DNA from: Holophagaceae bacterium
GTDB lineage: Bacteria > Acidobacteriota > Holophagae > Holophagales > Holophagaceae
DNA length: 13,164 nt
Direction: 5' to 3'
Assembly: GCA_025353305.1 (NCBI GenBank)
Contig: JANXQX010000229.1
Coordinates: 1 to 13,164 of the forward strand
A program made the position numbers and the translations under genes. Of this stretch, positions 1 to 6,530 are shown in pieces; position 1 is the first letter of the stretch, and every line of letters starts with the position of its first letter. The notes beneath the pieces are model-generated. The model did not search any database and was not told where the DNA came from. It saw nothing but the letters and a program-made list of their open reading frames with translations.

Positions 1-1745
1 ACCAGAATGAAGGCGATTCCGATGGCGGCAAAGGCCATGAACAGCAGTGCCGGGCCGGAATGGTGAAGGTCCTCCATGAGTATCTTCAGACCCGTTCCCC
101 CCAATAGAACCCAGGCCAGCCAACCCATTTCATGGATTTCCCAACGGTGGGCGCTGGCCGCCAAAACCACGGCGGAACAGGCGAACACCACCGTGCGAAG
201 GGTGGCGATCCCGCCCTGTTCGATGGGGTGGCCGAGAAGTCGGGTGATCAGAATCACGGCGAGATAAATGACCGTTCCACCCAACAGGATGGCCAGAAGT
301 CCCACCTGACCCAACCGTGCCAACCGAGTCATGAAGCCCACCTCGGATTCCCGCTTCCGGTTCAAGGTCAGCGAACACCCGATGGAGGCCAACAGCACCA
401 GCCATCCGATCCACCCGGAGCCCCTGACATGGGCAGCGGCATCCCCCAGAATGGCTGCTCCCGCGTCCTTCATGAGGCCTGAAACCCAGGCCGCTCCCAA
501 CAGGTAGGTGAATCCATGAAGCAGCAAGGCTGGATGGTGGAATCGTCTCCCTAGCAGCGTGACGATCACGCCGAGCACGCAGAATGAAAGAATGAGGAGC
601 ATGTCACCAAGCAAAAGGCGCAGGCCGGCCAGGGCGAATACCAGCGCCAGGGCCGTGTAGAAATAGAAGTTCACGTTCTTCCCATGCATCCGGCTGATGA
701 AGGCGTAGGCCACGGCATAGGACCCCACGCCTAGAATTACACTGACCACGCCAAGCGGTTCTACCGCGGACTGGGTAGCCCGTACCACGTAGACTGATCC
801 GCCCAGGCCCAGAAGCAGGCTGGCGGCGGTCTGGATGATTTCGAAAGGTACGATTTCGCGGCCGCGAACGAGCGTGCGCACAGCGATGCTCGCGAGGTAG
901 CTGCCCACCAGGGCCATAAGCAGACCGATAACCGCGACGGGTGGATCCGGCCGCTCAGGCCCAACGGCTCTAAGCACGAGTCCCAGCGCGACAATGTTCA
1001 CCACCAACGCCACTGGCCAGCGCAGAAGCGTCCACTTCCGATCGTATCCAAGCCACAAGGTGGATAGACCGAGCGTCAGAAGGAAGGCTCCGAACGGCAG
1101 CACCGCGCCGGTATTTGCGATGAGAACCACTGCGGTAAGCAATGCAGCGGTGGTGATGATCCACGCCATGACCTGATGGCCGAACTTCCACGCGATCGCG
1201 AGCGCGAGGGCGGATAATACGGCTAAAGCGAACGCACTGGATTGCTGACCCAGAAAATGGAACCGAACCGTGGCTTCAACGATCAGCGGAAAGGCGATGG
1301 CGGTCGCGACCAGAGCATGGAACGTGGGATCGGCCTTAAGGCCCTTACCAGCCGCACGTCCTGCAGCCAGCATCCATAGCACCGCGTAGGCAAGTCCCAG
1401 TGCTACCCCAGCCGCCGCGGGCAGCATGTGGCTTTCAGTCAAAGCCCTGATCAGGTACGCACCGCCCAGAATGATCAGGCTTCTTCCCGAAAGAGTAATA
1501 AAGGTAGTGAAAGTGAATGCAGTTGCTGCCAATTCTTCATCTTCACCAGCAGCCTGACTTGACGCGGTGGAGGTGCCGGGGAGAGGCATTTCCCCCCTCA
1601 CGCCAGGCTCGACAACGGCCCGCGGCCTGGCCTTCAGTGGGGTTTCACCTGGAAGTACACCAGCGTCCAGGCGCTTTTCCAGCTTCTCCAGCCTCTGCCG
1701 CAAATCCTGGACGTGCTGTTCCAGCTCTGAAAGCCGATCTTCCAT
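1..1745 (-). CDS. Polytopic membrane protein with N-terminal coiled coil, DUF2339-like (partial, C-terminus off left edge)
   Basis: The minus-strand frame stays open from an ATG at 1745 to the window edge, giving at least 581 residues. The start is well supported by AAGGAGAG five bases upstream. Residues 1-24 form a charged leucine-heptad coiled coil (MEDRLSELEQHVQDLRQRLE), followed by a Pro/Gly/Ala-rich linker to about residue 75. About 18 hydrophobic segments then fill the rest, separated by very short loops. This layout (coiled coil, low-complexity linker, then packed helices) is that of DUF2339-type predicted membrane proteins, whose function is unknown. The last visible part (LKILMEDLHHSGPALLF) resembles the C-terminal end of such proteins, so probably only a few residues are missing. 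No catalytic motif is seen. It is divergent from the hydrogenase operon and shares its upstream region, but a role in hydrogen metabolism is not shown. Family assignment is from memory of the pattern; the reading frame itself is secure. Confidence 0.8.
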   Translation of the reverse strand, partial: MEDRLSELEQHVQDLRQRLEKLEKRLDAGVLPGETPLKARPRAVVEPGVRGEMPLPGTSTASSQAAGEDEELAATAFTFTTFITLSGRSLIILGGAYLIRALTESHMLPAAAGVALGLAYAVLWMLAAGRAAGKGLKADPTFHALVATAIAFPLIVEATVRFHFLGQQSSAFALAVLSALALAIAWKFGHQVMAWIITTAALLTAVVLIANTGAVLPFGAFLLTLGLSTLWLGYDRKWTLLRWPVALVVNIVALGLVLRAVGPERPDPPVAVIGLLMALVGSYLASIAVRTLVRGREIVPFEIIQTAASLLLGLGGSVYVVRATQSAVEPLGVVSVILGVGSYAVAYAFISRMHGKNVNFYFYTALALVFALAGLRLLLGDMLLILSFCVLGVIVTLLGRRFHHPALLLHGFTYLLGAAWVSGLMKDAGAAILGDAAAHVRGSGWIGWLVLLASIGCSLTLNRKRESEVGFMTRLARLGQVGLLAILLGGTVIYLAVILITRLLGHPIEQGGIATLRTVVFACSAVVLAASAHRWEIHEMGWLAWVLLGGTGLKILMEDLHHSGPALLFMAFAAIGIAFIL

Positions 1746-1827
1746 GATTTCTCTCCTTAATATGGATGAAGACTCAATCCAATCTCAATTCGGGAATTCG
1801 TGATTACAAAGCAAATTCTGTTCTCTT

Positions 1828-1857
1828 ATTAATCCTTGGAACTATGGACCAAATCAA
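1828..1857 (-). promoter_or_regulatory. Candidate sigma-70 promoter for the membrane protein gene
   Basis: Read on the minus strand, TTGATT (1857-1852) lies 18 bases from ATTAAT (1833-1828), about 80 bases upstream of the ATG at 1745. The -35 matches the consensus well and the -10 matches only four of six positions. AT-rich DNA produces such matches by chance, so this is a weak candidate. Confidence 0.25.
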
Positions 1858-1909
1858 AGATTAGTGTTTATTTCCCAAAGTAATCGCCTTCCCAGTTCCT
1901 TGAAAAACA

Positions 1910-1925
1910 TGTGACATAAATCACA
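1910..1925. promoter_or_regulatory. CRP/FNR-family operator, perfect TGTGA-N6-TCACA
   Basis: The sequence TGTGACATAAATCACA has two perfect five-base arms around a six-base AT-rich spacer, which is exactly the geometry of the CRP consensus site. The arms are CRP type (TGTGA), not FNR type (TTGAT). The centre lies about 193 bases upstream of the hyaA ATG and about 172 bases upstream of the divergent gene's ATG. A weak -10-like TACATT at 1949-1954 would put a plus-strand start near 1961, placing the box around -43, close to a class II activator position. Which regulator binds, and in which direction it acts, cannot be told from the sequence. Confidence 0.6.
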
Positions 1926-2046
1926 ACATCATGCACATGAGGGGGGAGTACATTGTCATCACTAAATAAGCCATGACAGCGAATTTATCTTGATATTGGA
2001 AAGAATATTTCAGATGGCATCTTCTGATTACCGTATCGCTCAAATT

Positions 2047-2059
2047 AATCAAATTGATT
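2047..2059. repeat. Short inverted repeat AATCA-AAT-TGATT
   Basis: Perfect five-base arms flank a three-base spacer about 52 bases upstream of hyaA. The arms are FNR-like half-sites but in outward orientation and with the wrong spacing, so this is not a standard FNR box. It could be an operator for another regulator, or chance in AT-rich DNA. Confidence 0.3.
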
Positions 2060-2071
2060 GTTGCATTAGTG

Positions 2072-2084
2072 GAGATTGAATCTC
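2072..2084. repeat. Palindrome GAGATT-G-AATCTC upstream of hyaA
   Basis: Perfect six-base arms around a single central G lie 26 bases before the hyaA start and about 14 bases before its Shine-Dalgarno sequence. It is centred 25 bases from the inverted repeat at 2047-2059. Its position would suit a repressor operator or a small hairpin close to the ribosome binding site. No known operator is recognised. Confidence 0.35.
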
Positions 2085-2097
2085 AATTTTGATCCGA

Positions 2098-2104
2098 AAG
2101 GAGA
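2098..2104 (+). promoter_or_regulatory. Strong ribosome binding site of hyaA
   Basis: AAGGAGA sits six bases before the ATG at 2111. It fixes this start, which also gives a Tat signal peptide of normal length. Confidence 0.8.
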
Positions 2105-2110
2105 CCAACT

Positions 2111-3232
2111 ATGATTGATTCCAAAGGTTCCATCTGGCAGGTCATGCAGGAGAAAGGCTATTCGCGCCGCGAATTTGTGCAGTTCTGCACATTTGCCGCC
2201 ACCGCCGCCGGGCTGAGCGGCCCTGCTGCCGCAGCCGTGGTCGATGCCTTCGAGAAGAAGCAGCGTCCGCCTGTGGTATGGCTGCATTTCCAGGAATGCA
2301 CCTGCTGCAGCGAATCCTTCATCCGCGCTTCGCATCCGATCGTGGCGGACGTGCTGCTGGACGCCCTTTCCCTCGATTACACCGAAACCCTTCAGGCCGC
2401 CGCGGGCCATGCCGCGGAAAAGTGCCTGCAGGACACCCTGAAGACCCACGCCGGCAAGTACATCCTGCTGGTGGAAGGATCGGTGCCCACCGGCGCCGAT
2501 GGGATCTATTGCACGATCGGGGGCCGCACGGCCGAGGACATCCTGAAGGAGGCCGCCAAGGGCGCCGCTGCGGTCATCGCCTGGGGCAACTGCGCGTCCT
2601 ACGGCTGCGTGCAGGCCGCCAAGCCCAATCCGACCGGCGCCACGCCCATCCACAAACTCATCAGCAACCCGGTCATCAATGTGCCTGGCTGCCCGCCCAT
2701 CGCGGATGTGATGGTGGCGGTGGTCACCCACATCCTGATCTTCGGGAGGATTCCGGAATTGGACGGTCAGGGCCGCCCCAAGGAATTCTATGGACGGCGG
2801 GTCCACGACACCTGCTACCGGCGCCCCTACTACGATGCCGGAATGTTCGTGGAGGCCTTCGACGACGACAAGGCCCGGAAGGGCTTCTGCCTTTACAAGA
2901 TGGGCTGCCGCGGCCCCGTGACCTACAACGCCTGCTCCGTGACCAAGTGGAATGAAGGCACCAGCTACCCCATCCAATCCGGCCATGGCTGCATCGGTTG
3001 CAGTGAGAACGGATTCTGGGACAACGGTCCTTTCTACCAGCATCTGCCTTCCTTCCCGGGGTTCGGCATCGAATCCACGGCGGACAAGATCGGCACCGCG
3101 GTGGGTATCGGCGCGGCGGTGGGCGTGGCCGCCCACGCCATCAGCACCAACCTGAGGAAACGGAAACTCATCCATGAGCAACCCGGCGAACCGGCCTCAC
3201 CCAAGCCGGTTGAAGAAGGGGAGGTGAAGTGA
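2111..3232 (+). CDS. hyaA: [NiFe] hydrogenase small subunit, O2-tolerant Hyd-1 type, Tat-exported
   Basis: The 373-residue electron-transfer subunit of a periplasm-facing uptake hydrogenase. The Tat signal has SRREFVQF at residues 18-25 and a hydrophobic stretch to about 44; cleavage after A46 (VDA|F) gives a mature protein whose numbering matches E. coli HyaA. The proximal cluster site has six cysteines: C63, C65, C66 (ECTCC), C161, C166 (GNCASYGC) and C194 (PGCPP). The two extra ones, C65 and C166, equal HyaA C19 and C120, and E122 equals HyaA E76; these mark the [4Fe-3S] cluster of O2-tolerant enzymes. Distal cluster ligands are H232, C235, C260 and C266. The medial [3Fe-4S] ligands are C275, C294 and C297, with P287 in the fourth position. 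Residues about 323-347 form the C-terminal membrane anchor, followed by a basic patch (RKRK). The stop overlaps the hyaB ATG by one base. Oxygen tolerance is inferred from these residues. Confidence 0.97.
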   Translation: MIDSKGSIWQVMQEKGYSRREFVQFCTFAATAAGLSGPAAAAVVDAFEKKQRPPVVWLHFQECTCCSESFIRASHPIVADVLLDALSLDYTETLQAAAGHAAEKCLQDTLKTHAGKYILLVEGSVPTGADGIYCTIGGRTAEDILKEAAKGAAAVIAWGNCASYGCVQAAKPNPTGATPIHKLISNPVINVPGCPPIADVMVAVVTHILIFGRIPELDGQGRPKEFYGRRVHDTCYRRPYYDAGMFVEAFDDDKARKGFCLYKMGCRGPVTYNACSVTKWNEGTSYPIQSGHGCIGCSENGFWDNGPFYQHLPSFPGFGIESTADKIGTAVGIGAAVGVAAHAISTNLRKRKLIHEQPGEPASPKPVEEGEVK

Positions 3233-4950
3233 TGAGCAATCGCATCGTCATCGACCCCGTCACCCGGATCGAAGGGCACCTCCGCATCGAGGCCGTGATC
3301 GAAAATGGCATCGTGACCGACGCCTTCAGCGCGGGAACCATGGTCCGCGGCATCGAGAAGATCCTGAAGGGCCGCGATCCGCGCGATGCCTGGGCCTTCA
3401 CGGAACGCGTCTGCGGCGTCTGCACCACCGTGCATGCCCTCGCCAGCGTGCGCTGCGTGGAGGATGCCCTCGGCATCACGGTTCCCAAGAATGCCGAGCT
3501 GGTGCGCAACCTGATGTTCTGCGCCCAGTACGTGCAGGACCATGTGGTGCACTTCTACCACCTGCACGCCCTGGACTGGGTGGACGTGGTGAGCATGCTC
3601 AAGGCGAACCCGGTCGAGGCCGCCAAGATCGCGCAATCGATCTCGCCCTGGCAGAAGAACACGCCGGGCCATTTCGCCGCCGTTCAGAGCCGCTTGAAGA
3701 AATACGTGGAAAGCGGCCAGCTGGGCATCTTCGCCAACGGCTACTGGGGCCACAAGGCCTACAAGCTGCCGCCGGAAGTGAATCTGCTCGCGGTCTCCCA
3801 CTACCTGGACGCGCTGGAATGGCAGAAGGAACTGGTGAAGATCCACACCATCTTCGGCGGCAAGAACCCCCACCCGAACTACCTCGTGGGCGGCGTGCCG
3901 TGCTCGTTCAACCTCGAGGAAGTGAATGCCATCAACACCGAGCGCCTGAACCATATCGGCAGCCTCATCAAGGAGGCCATCGCCTTCGTGGAGCAGGTCT
4001 ACATCCCCGACCTGCTCGCGATCGCAGGCTTCTACAAGGATTGGGCCGCCATCGGCGGTGGCCTGCAAAACTACCTGTGCTACGGCGATCTGCCCACCAA
4101 GGGCTACGGAAACGTGGGTTCCTACCTGCTGCCCAGGGGCGCCATCCTGGGCCGCAACCTCAATGAAGTCCATGAGGTCAACGGCAAGAATCTGGAAGAG
4201 ATCAAGGAATACATTTCCCATTCCTGGTACAAGTACGGCGCCGGGGACGGTGTGGGGCTCCACCCCTTTGCCGGCGAGACGGAATTCAACTACACCGGCC
4301 CTAAGCCCCCCTACGAGCACCTGAACGTCGAAGGGAAATACTCCTGGTTGAAGACGCCGCGCTGGAAGGGCAATCCGATGGAAGTGGGTCCACTCGCCCG
4401 CATGCTGGTGGCCTATGCCAAGGGCAACACCGACGTGAAGGAATTGGTCGGCGCGGTCCTCAAGAAACTGGATGTGCCGGTCACGGTGCTCTTTTCCACC
4501 CTGGGCCGCACCGCGGCACGCGGGGTTGAAACGCAGATCGTCGCCTATTGGATGAAGAATTTCTACGATGAGCTCATCACGAACCTCAAAGGCGGGGAAT
4601 TGAGCACCTTCACGCGCGACAAGTGGGAACCCGCCAGTTGGCCCGCCACGGCCGAAGGCGTGGGCATGACCGAGGCTCCCCGCGGCGCTCTGGCCCACTG
4701 GGTCCGCATCAAGGACGGCGCCATCGACAACTACCAGCTGGTGGTGCCCAGCACCTGGAACGCGTCTCCCCGAGACACCAAGGGCCAGCGTTCCGCCTAT
4801 GAGGCGGCGCTCATCGGTACGCCCATTGCGAATCCCGAACAACCCGTGGAGATCCTGAGAACCATCCACTCCTTCGATCCCTGCATCGCCTGCGCGGTCC
4901 ACATCTACGACCCCAAGGGCGAGCAGGTGCATCAGGTGCAGTTCTACTGA
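3232..4950 (+). CDS. hyaB: [NiFe] hydrogenase large (catalytic) subunit
   Basis: The 572-residue subunit that carries the Ni-Fe(CN)2CO centre and splits H2. The N-terminal L1 motif RIEGH is at residues 12-16. The nickel ligands are C61 and C64 (RVCGVCTTVH) and C551 and C554 (DPCIACAVH). P483-R484 match the conserved active-site Pro-Arg pair. H557 precedes a 15-residue tail ending VQFY, which the endopeptidase HyaD should remove after nickel insertion. Length is normal for the family. I chose the ATG at 3232 because it overlaps the hyaA stop (TGATG) and has GGGGAGG seven bases upstream; the adjacent GTG at 3229 is a possible alternative adding one residue. The protein has no export signal of its own and should travel through Tat bound to HyaA. 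Confidence 0.97.
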   Translation: MSNRIVIDPVTRIEGHLRIEAVIENGIVTDAFSAGTMVRGIEKILKGRDPRDAWAFTERVCGVCTTVHALASVRCVEDALGITVPKNAELVRNLMFCAQYVQDHVVHFYHLHALDWVDVVSMLKANPVEAAKIAQSISPWQKNTPGHFAAVQSRLKKYVESGQLGIFANGYWGHKAYKLPPEVNLLAVSHYLDALEWQKELVKIHTIFGGKNPHPNYLVGGVPCSFNLEEVNAINTERLNHIGSLIKEAIAFVEQVYIPDLLAIAGFYKDWAAIGGGLQNYLCYGDLPTKGYGNVGSYLLPRGAILGRNLNEVHEVNGKNLEEIKEYISHSWYKYGAGDGVGLHPFAGETEFNYTGPKPPYEHLNVEGKYSWLKTPRWKGNPMEVGPLARMLVAYAKGNTDVKELVGAVLKKLDVPVTVLFSTLGRTAARGVETQIVAYWMKNFYDELITNLKGGELSTFTRDKWEPASWPATAEGVGMTEAPRGALAHWVRIKDGAIDNYQLVVPSTWNASPRDTKGQRSAYEAALIGTPIANPEQPVEILRTIHSFDPCIACAVHIYDPKGEQVHQVQFY

Positions 4951-4963
4951 GCTGGAGAACAGC

Positions 4964-5656
4964 ATGAATCAGACAACAGCACTTCCCACCAGCTTCCGGC
5001 GCCGATATGTCTGGGAGTTGCCGGTGCGCTTCTACCACTGGGTGAACGGCCTTGCCATCCTGGTCTTGGGCGTGACGGGCTTCCTCATCGGGCGGCCCCT
5101 ATCCCTGGCCTACATGCCCGAAGCCTTCCAGCAGTACTGGTTCGGCGCCGTGCGCTTCACCCACTTCGTGGCCGGATACATCTTCCTTTTCAATTTCCTG
5201 GTTCGGGTCTATTGGGGTTTCGTTGGCAACCGCTTCGCGGCCTGGAACCAGTTCATCCCCACGACACGAAAACAGTTCAAAGAGATCGTTGAGGTGCTGC
5301 GGGTGGACGTGCTGCAGACCAAGCTGAGAGGCACCGTCAGCCTTGGCCACAACATGCTGGCGGGAGTCACCTACTTCCTGTCGTTCTGGGTGTTTCTGTT
5401 CCAGGCCCTCAGCGGCTTCGGGCTCTATTCATCCATGAGCCAGGCGCTCCCGGCAAAGCTCTCGGCCTGGATCGTGCCGCTCATGGGGGGCGACATGGCC
5501 GTGCGCCAGTGGCACCACGCCATGCTGTGGTTCTACGTCGTCTTCACGCTGATCCACGTCTACCTGGTGTTCTATCACGACTATGTGGAAGGCCGTGGCA
5601 CGACTTCCTCCATGGTGGGTGGCTGGAAATTCGAACGCGACGATGCCCCAAAATAG
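4964..5656 (+). CDS. hyaC: Hydrogenase cytochrome b subunit (di-heme quinone-reducing anchor)
   Basis: A 230-residue integral membrane b-type cytochrome that takes electrons from the distal cluster of HyaA and reduces the quinone pool. Four membrane helices are visible at about residues 27-48, 64-88, 130-155 and 185-207. Candidate heme-ligand histidines are H25 (RFYHWVNG), H67, H184/H185 (RQWHHAMLW), H198 and H205, matching the HyaC/HupC pattern. Length is typical. GGAG lies six bases before the ATG, and the gene starts 13 bases after hyaB. Its last 14 bases overlap hyaD, so translation of the two is probably coupled. Whether the acceptor is menaquinone or ubiquinone cannot be told. Confidence 0.95.
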   Translation: MNQTTALPTSFRRRYVWELPVRFYHWVNGLAILVLGVTGFLIGRPLSLAYMPEAFQQYWFGAVRFTHFVAGYIFLFNFLVRVYWGFVGNRFAAWNQFIPTTRKQFKEIVEVLRVDVLQTKLRGTVSLGHNMLAGVTYFLSFWVFLFQALSGFGLYSSMSQALPAKLSAWIVPLMGGDMAVRQWHHAMLWFYVVFTLIHVYLVFYHDYVEGRGTTSSMVGGWKFERDDAPK

Positions 5657-6146
5657 GGTCGCCACCCGCATTCTAGGAATCGGAAACCTCCTCATGGGAG
5701 ACGAGGGGGTAGGAGTCCATGTCGCGAGGCATCTACTGGACCACTGCGATCTGCCTGAAAACGTGGACTGCCTTGACGGGGGTACGGGAAGCCTGGTGCT
5801 CCTGGAACATTTGCAGACCGCTGATCGCATCATTCTTGTGGATGCGACCATGGACGGCCAGCCTCCCGGCACGTTGAGGCGACTGGTTCCGAAATTCTCA
5901 TCGGATTTCCCCCCCAGCCTCGCCGCCCATGACATCGGCCTGCGGGATCTGCTGGACAGCTTTTATCTGCTCGGCGATGAAATTCCTGATGTGATCCTGT
6001 TCACAGTTTCCATCGCCGAGCTGCAGAACATGCTCACCACGTTGTCCCCTGAAGTCGCAGCGGCGGTGCCTTTGGTGGCCGCGATGATCCTTGATGAGGC
6101 CGCGGGGAGCGAAAAGCCCGGCCTGGCATCCAGTGCGCAAGCTTGA
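5643..6146 (+). CDS. hyaD: Hydrogenase maturation endopeptidase (HyaD/HupD/HybD family)
   Basis: A 167-residue protease that cuts the C-terminal tail of the HyaB precursor once nickel is in place. The N-terminal signature ILGIGNLLMGDEGVGVHV is at residues 10-27. The nickel-sensing residues known from E. coli HybD (E16, D62, H93) correspond here to E21, D67 and H96. DGGTG at 45-49 is also a family motif. I chose the ATG at 5643, which overlaps hyaC by 14 bases and places the first strand directly at the N-terminus. An upstream in-frame ATG at 5583 would add 20 residues lying inside hyaC that are not family-like. The Shine-Dalgarno sequence is weak (GGAAAT), consistent with translational coupling. 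The C-terminal ~15 residues are low in complexity and probably disordered. Confidence 0.93.
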   Translation: MPQNRVATRILGIGNLLMGDEGVGVHVARHLLDHCDLPENVDCLDGGTGSLVLLEHLQTADRIILVDATMDGQPPGTLRRLVPKFSSDFPPSLAAHDIGLRDLLDSFYLLGDEIPDVILFTVSIAELQNMLTTLSPEVAAAVPLVAAMILDEAAGSEKPGLASSAQA

Positions 6147-6180
6147 TGGCGCTGCTAACGTACCGCTGAGAAGGTGCTCC

Positions 6181-6522
6181 GTGCACGAGATGTCCCTGAT
6201 GGAAGGCATGCTGCAGATCATCGAGGAGAATGCCAAGACTCAAGGCTACTTTCGTGTGCGTAACGTGATCCTGGAAATCGGGAAACTGGCGGGCGTCGAG
6301 GTGGAAGCTTTGCGCTTCGCCTTCGAAGCCGTGGCGGATGGCTCCATCACCGAAGGCGCGACTCTTGAGATCGAAGAGCCGCAAGGCCTGGGGTGGTGCG
6401 AAGAGTGCAAAAAAGAAAGCCCCGTCGAGACCATCTTCGATCCCTGTTCCCTCTGCGGTAGAGTACCCCTGAATATCACCGGCGGAACCCAGATGCGGGT
6501 CAAAGCGCTCGACGTGGAATAG
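6181..6522 (+). CDS. hypA: Hydrogenase nickel-insertion protein HypA
   Basis: A 113-residue metallochaperone that, with HypB, delivers Ni2+ to the hydrogenase large subunit. The protein begins M-H-E: the N-terminal MHE motif, in which H2 binds nickel, requires the GTG start at 6181. A longer frame opening at 6091 would bury this motif and is rejected. GAGAAGG ends six bases before the GTG. The structural zinc site is two CxxC pairs, C73/C76 (WCEEC) and C89/C92 (PCSLC). Length is the usual one. It starts 34 bases after hyaD and ends 8 bases before hypB. Confidence 0.95.
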   Translation: MHEMSLMEGMLQIIEENAKTQGYFRVRNVILEIGKLAGVEVEALRFAFEAVADGSITEGATLEIEEPQGLGWCEECKKESPVETIFDPCSLCGRVPLNITGGTQMRVKALDVE

Positions 6523-6530
6523 GAGGGAAC

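Larger units (their letters stand above)
1746..2110. promoter_or_regulatory. Divergent AT-rich intergenic control region
   Basis: This 365-base stretch separates the start of the minus-strand membrane protein from hyaA. It is visibly AT-rich against the GC-rich genes on both sides and contains no ORF of useful length. It should hold promoters for both directions. Elements seen are a CRP-type palindrome at 1910-1925, inverted repeats at 2047-2059 and 2072-2084, ribosome binding sites at each end, and a weak minus-strand promoter candidate. The ten-base word AATCTCAATT occurs twice, at 1781-1790 and 2079-2088, once near each gene. I looked for a sigma-54 site (GG-N10-GC) and a canonical FNR box (TTGAT-N4-ATCAA) and found neither. 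Confidence 0.75.

Noticed and set aside
1950..2005. Very short leader peptides (for example TTG at 1954 and ATG at 1973)
   Set aside because: They encode only about six or seven residues, with no regulatory codon run, and are expected by chance.
1746..2110. Sigma-54 (-24/-12) promoter and canonical FNR box, expected for some hydrogenase operons
   Set aside because: No GG-N10-GC pair in a fitting context and no TTGAT-N4-ATCAA were found; TGGCAT near 2015 lacks the GC ten bases later.
2066..3181. A 371-codon open frame on the minus strand opposite hyaA
   Set aside because: Shadow of the small subunit gene; low-complexity Gly/Ala/His/Val translation, no family motif, and it runs into the hyaA upstream region.
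3034..4965. A 643-codon open frame on the minus strand opposite hyaB
   Set aside because: It is antisense to the unmistakable hydrogenase large subunit. Its translation is His/Val/Gly/Asp-rich with no domain, as expected from a shadow frame of a GC-rich gene.
5583..5642. Upstream ATG for the maturation protease
   Set aside because: It adds 20 residues encoded inside hyaC that do not match the family; the protease fold begins right after the ATG at 5643.
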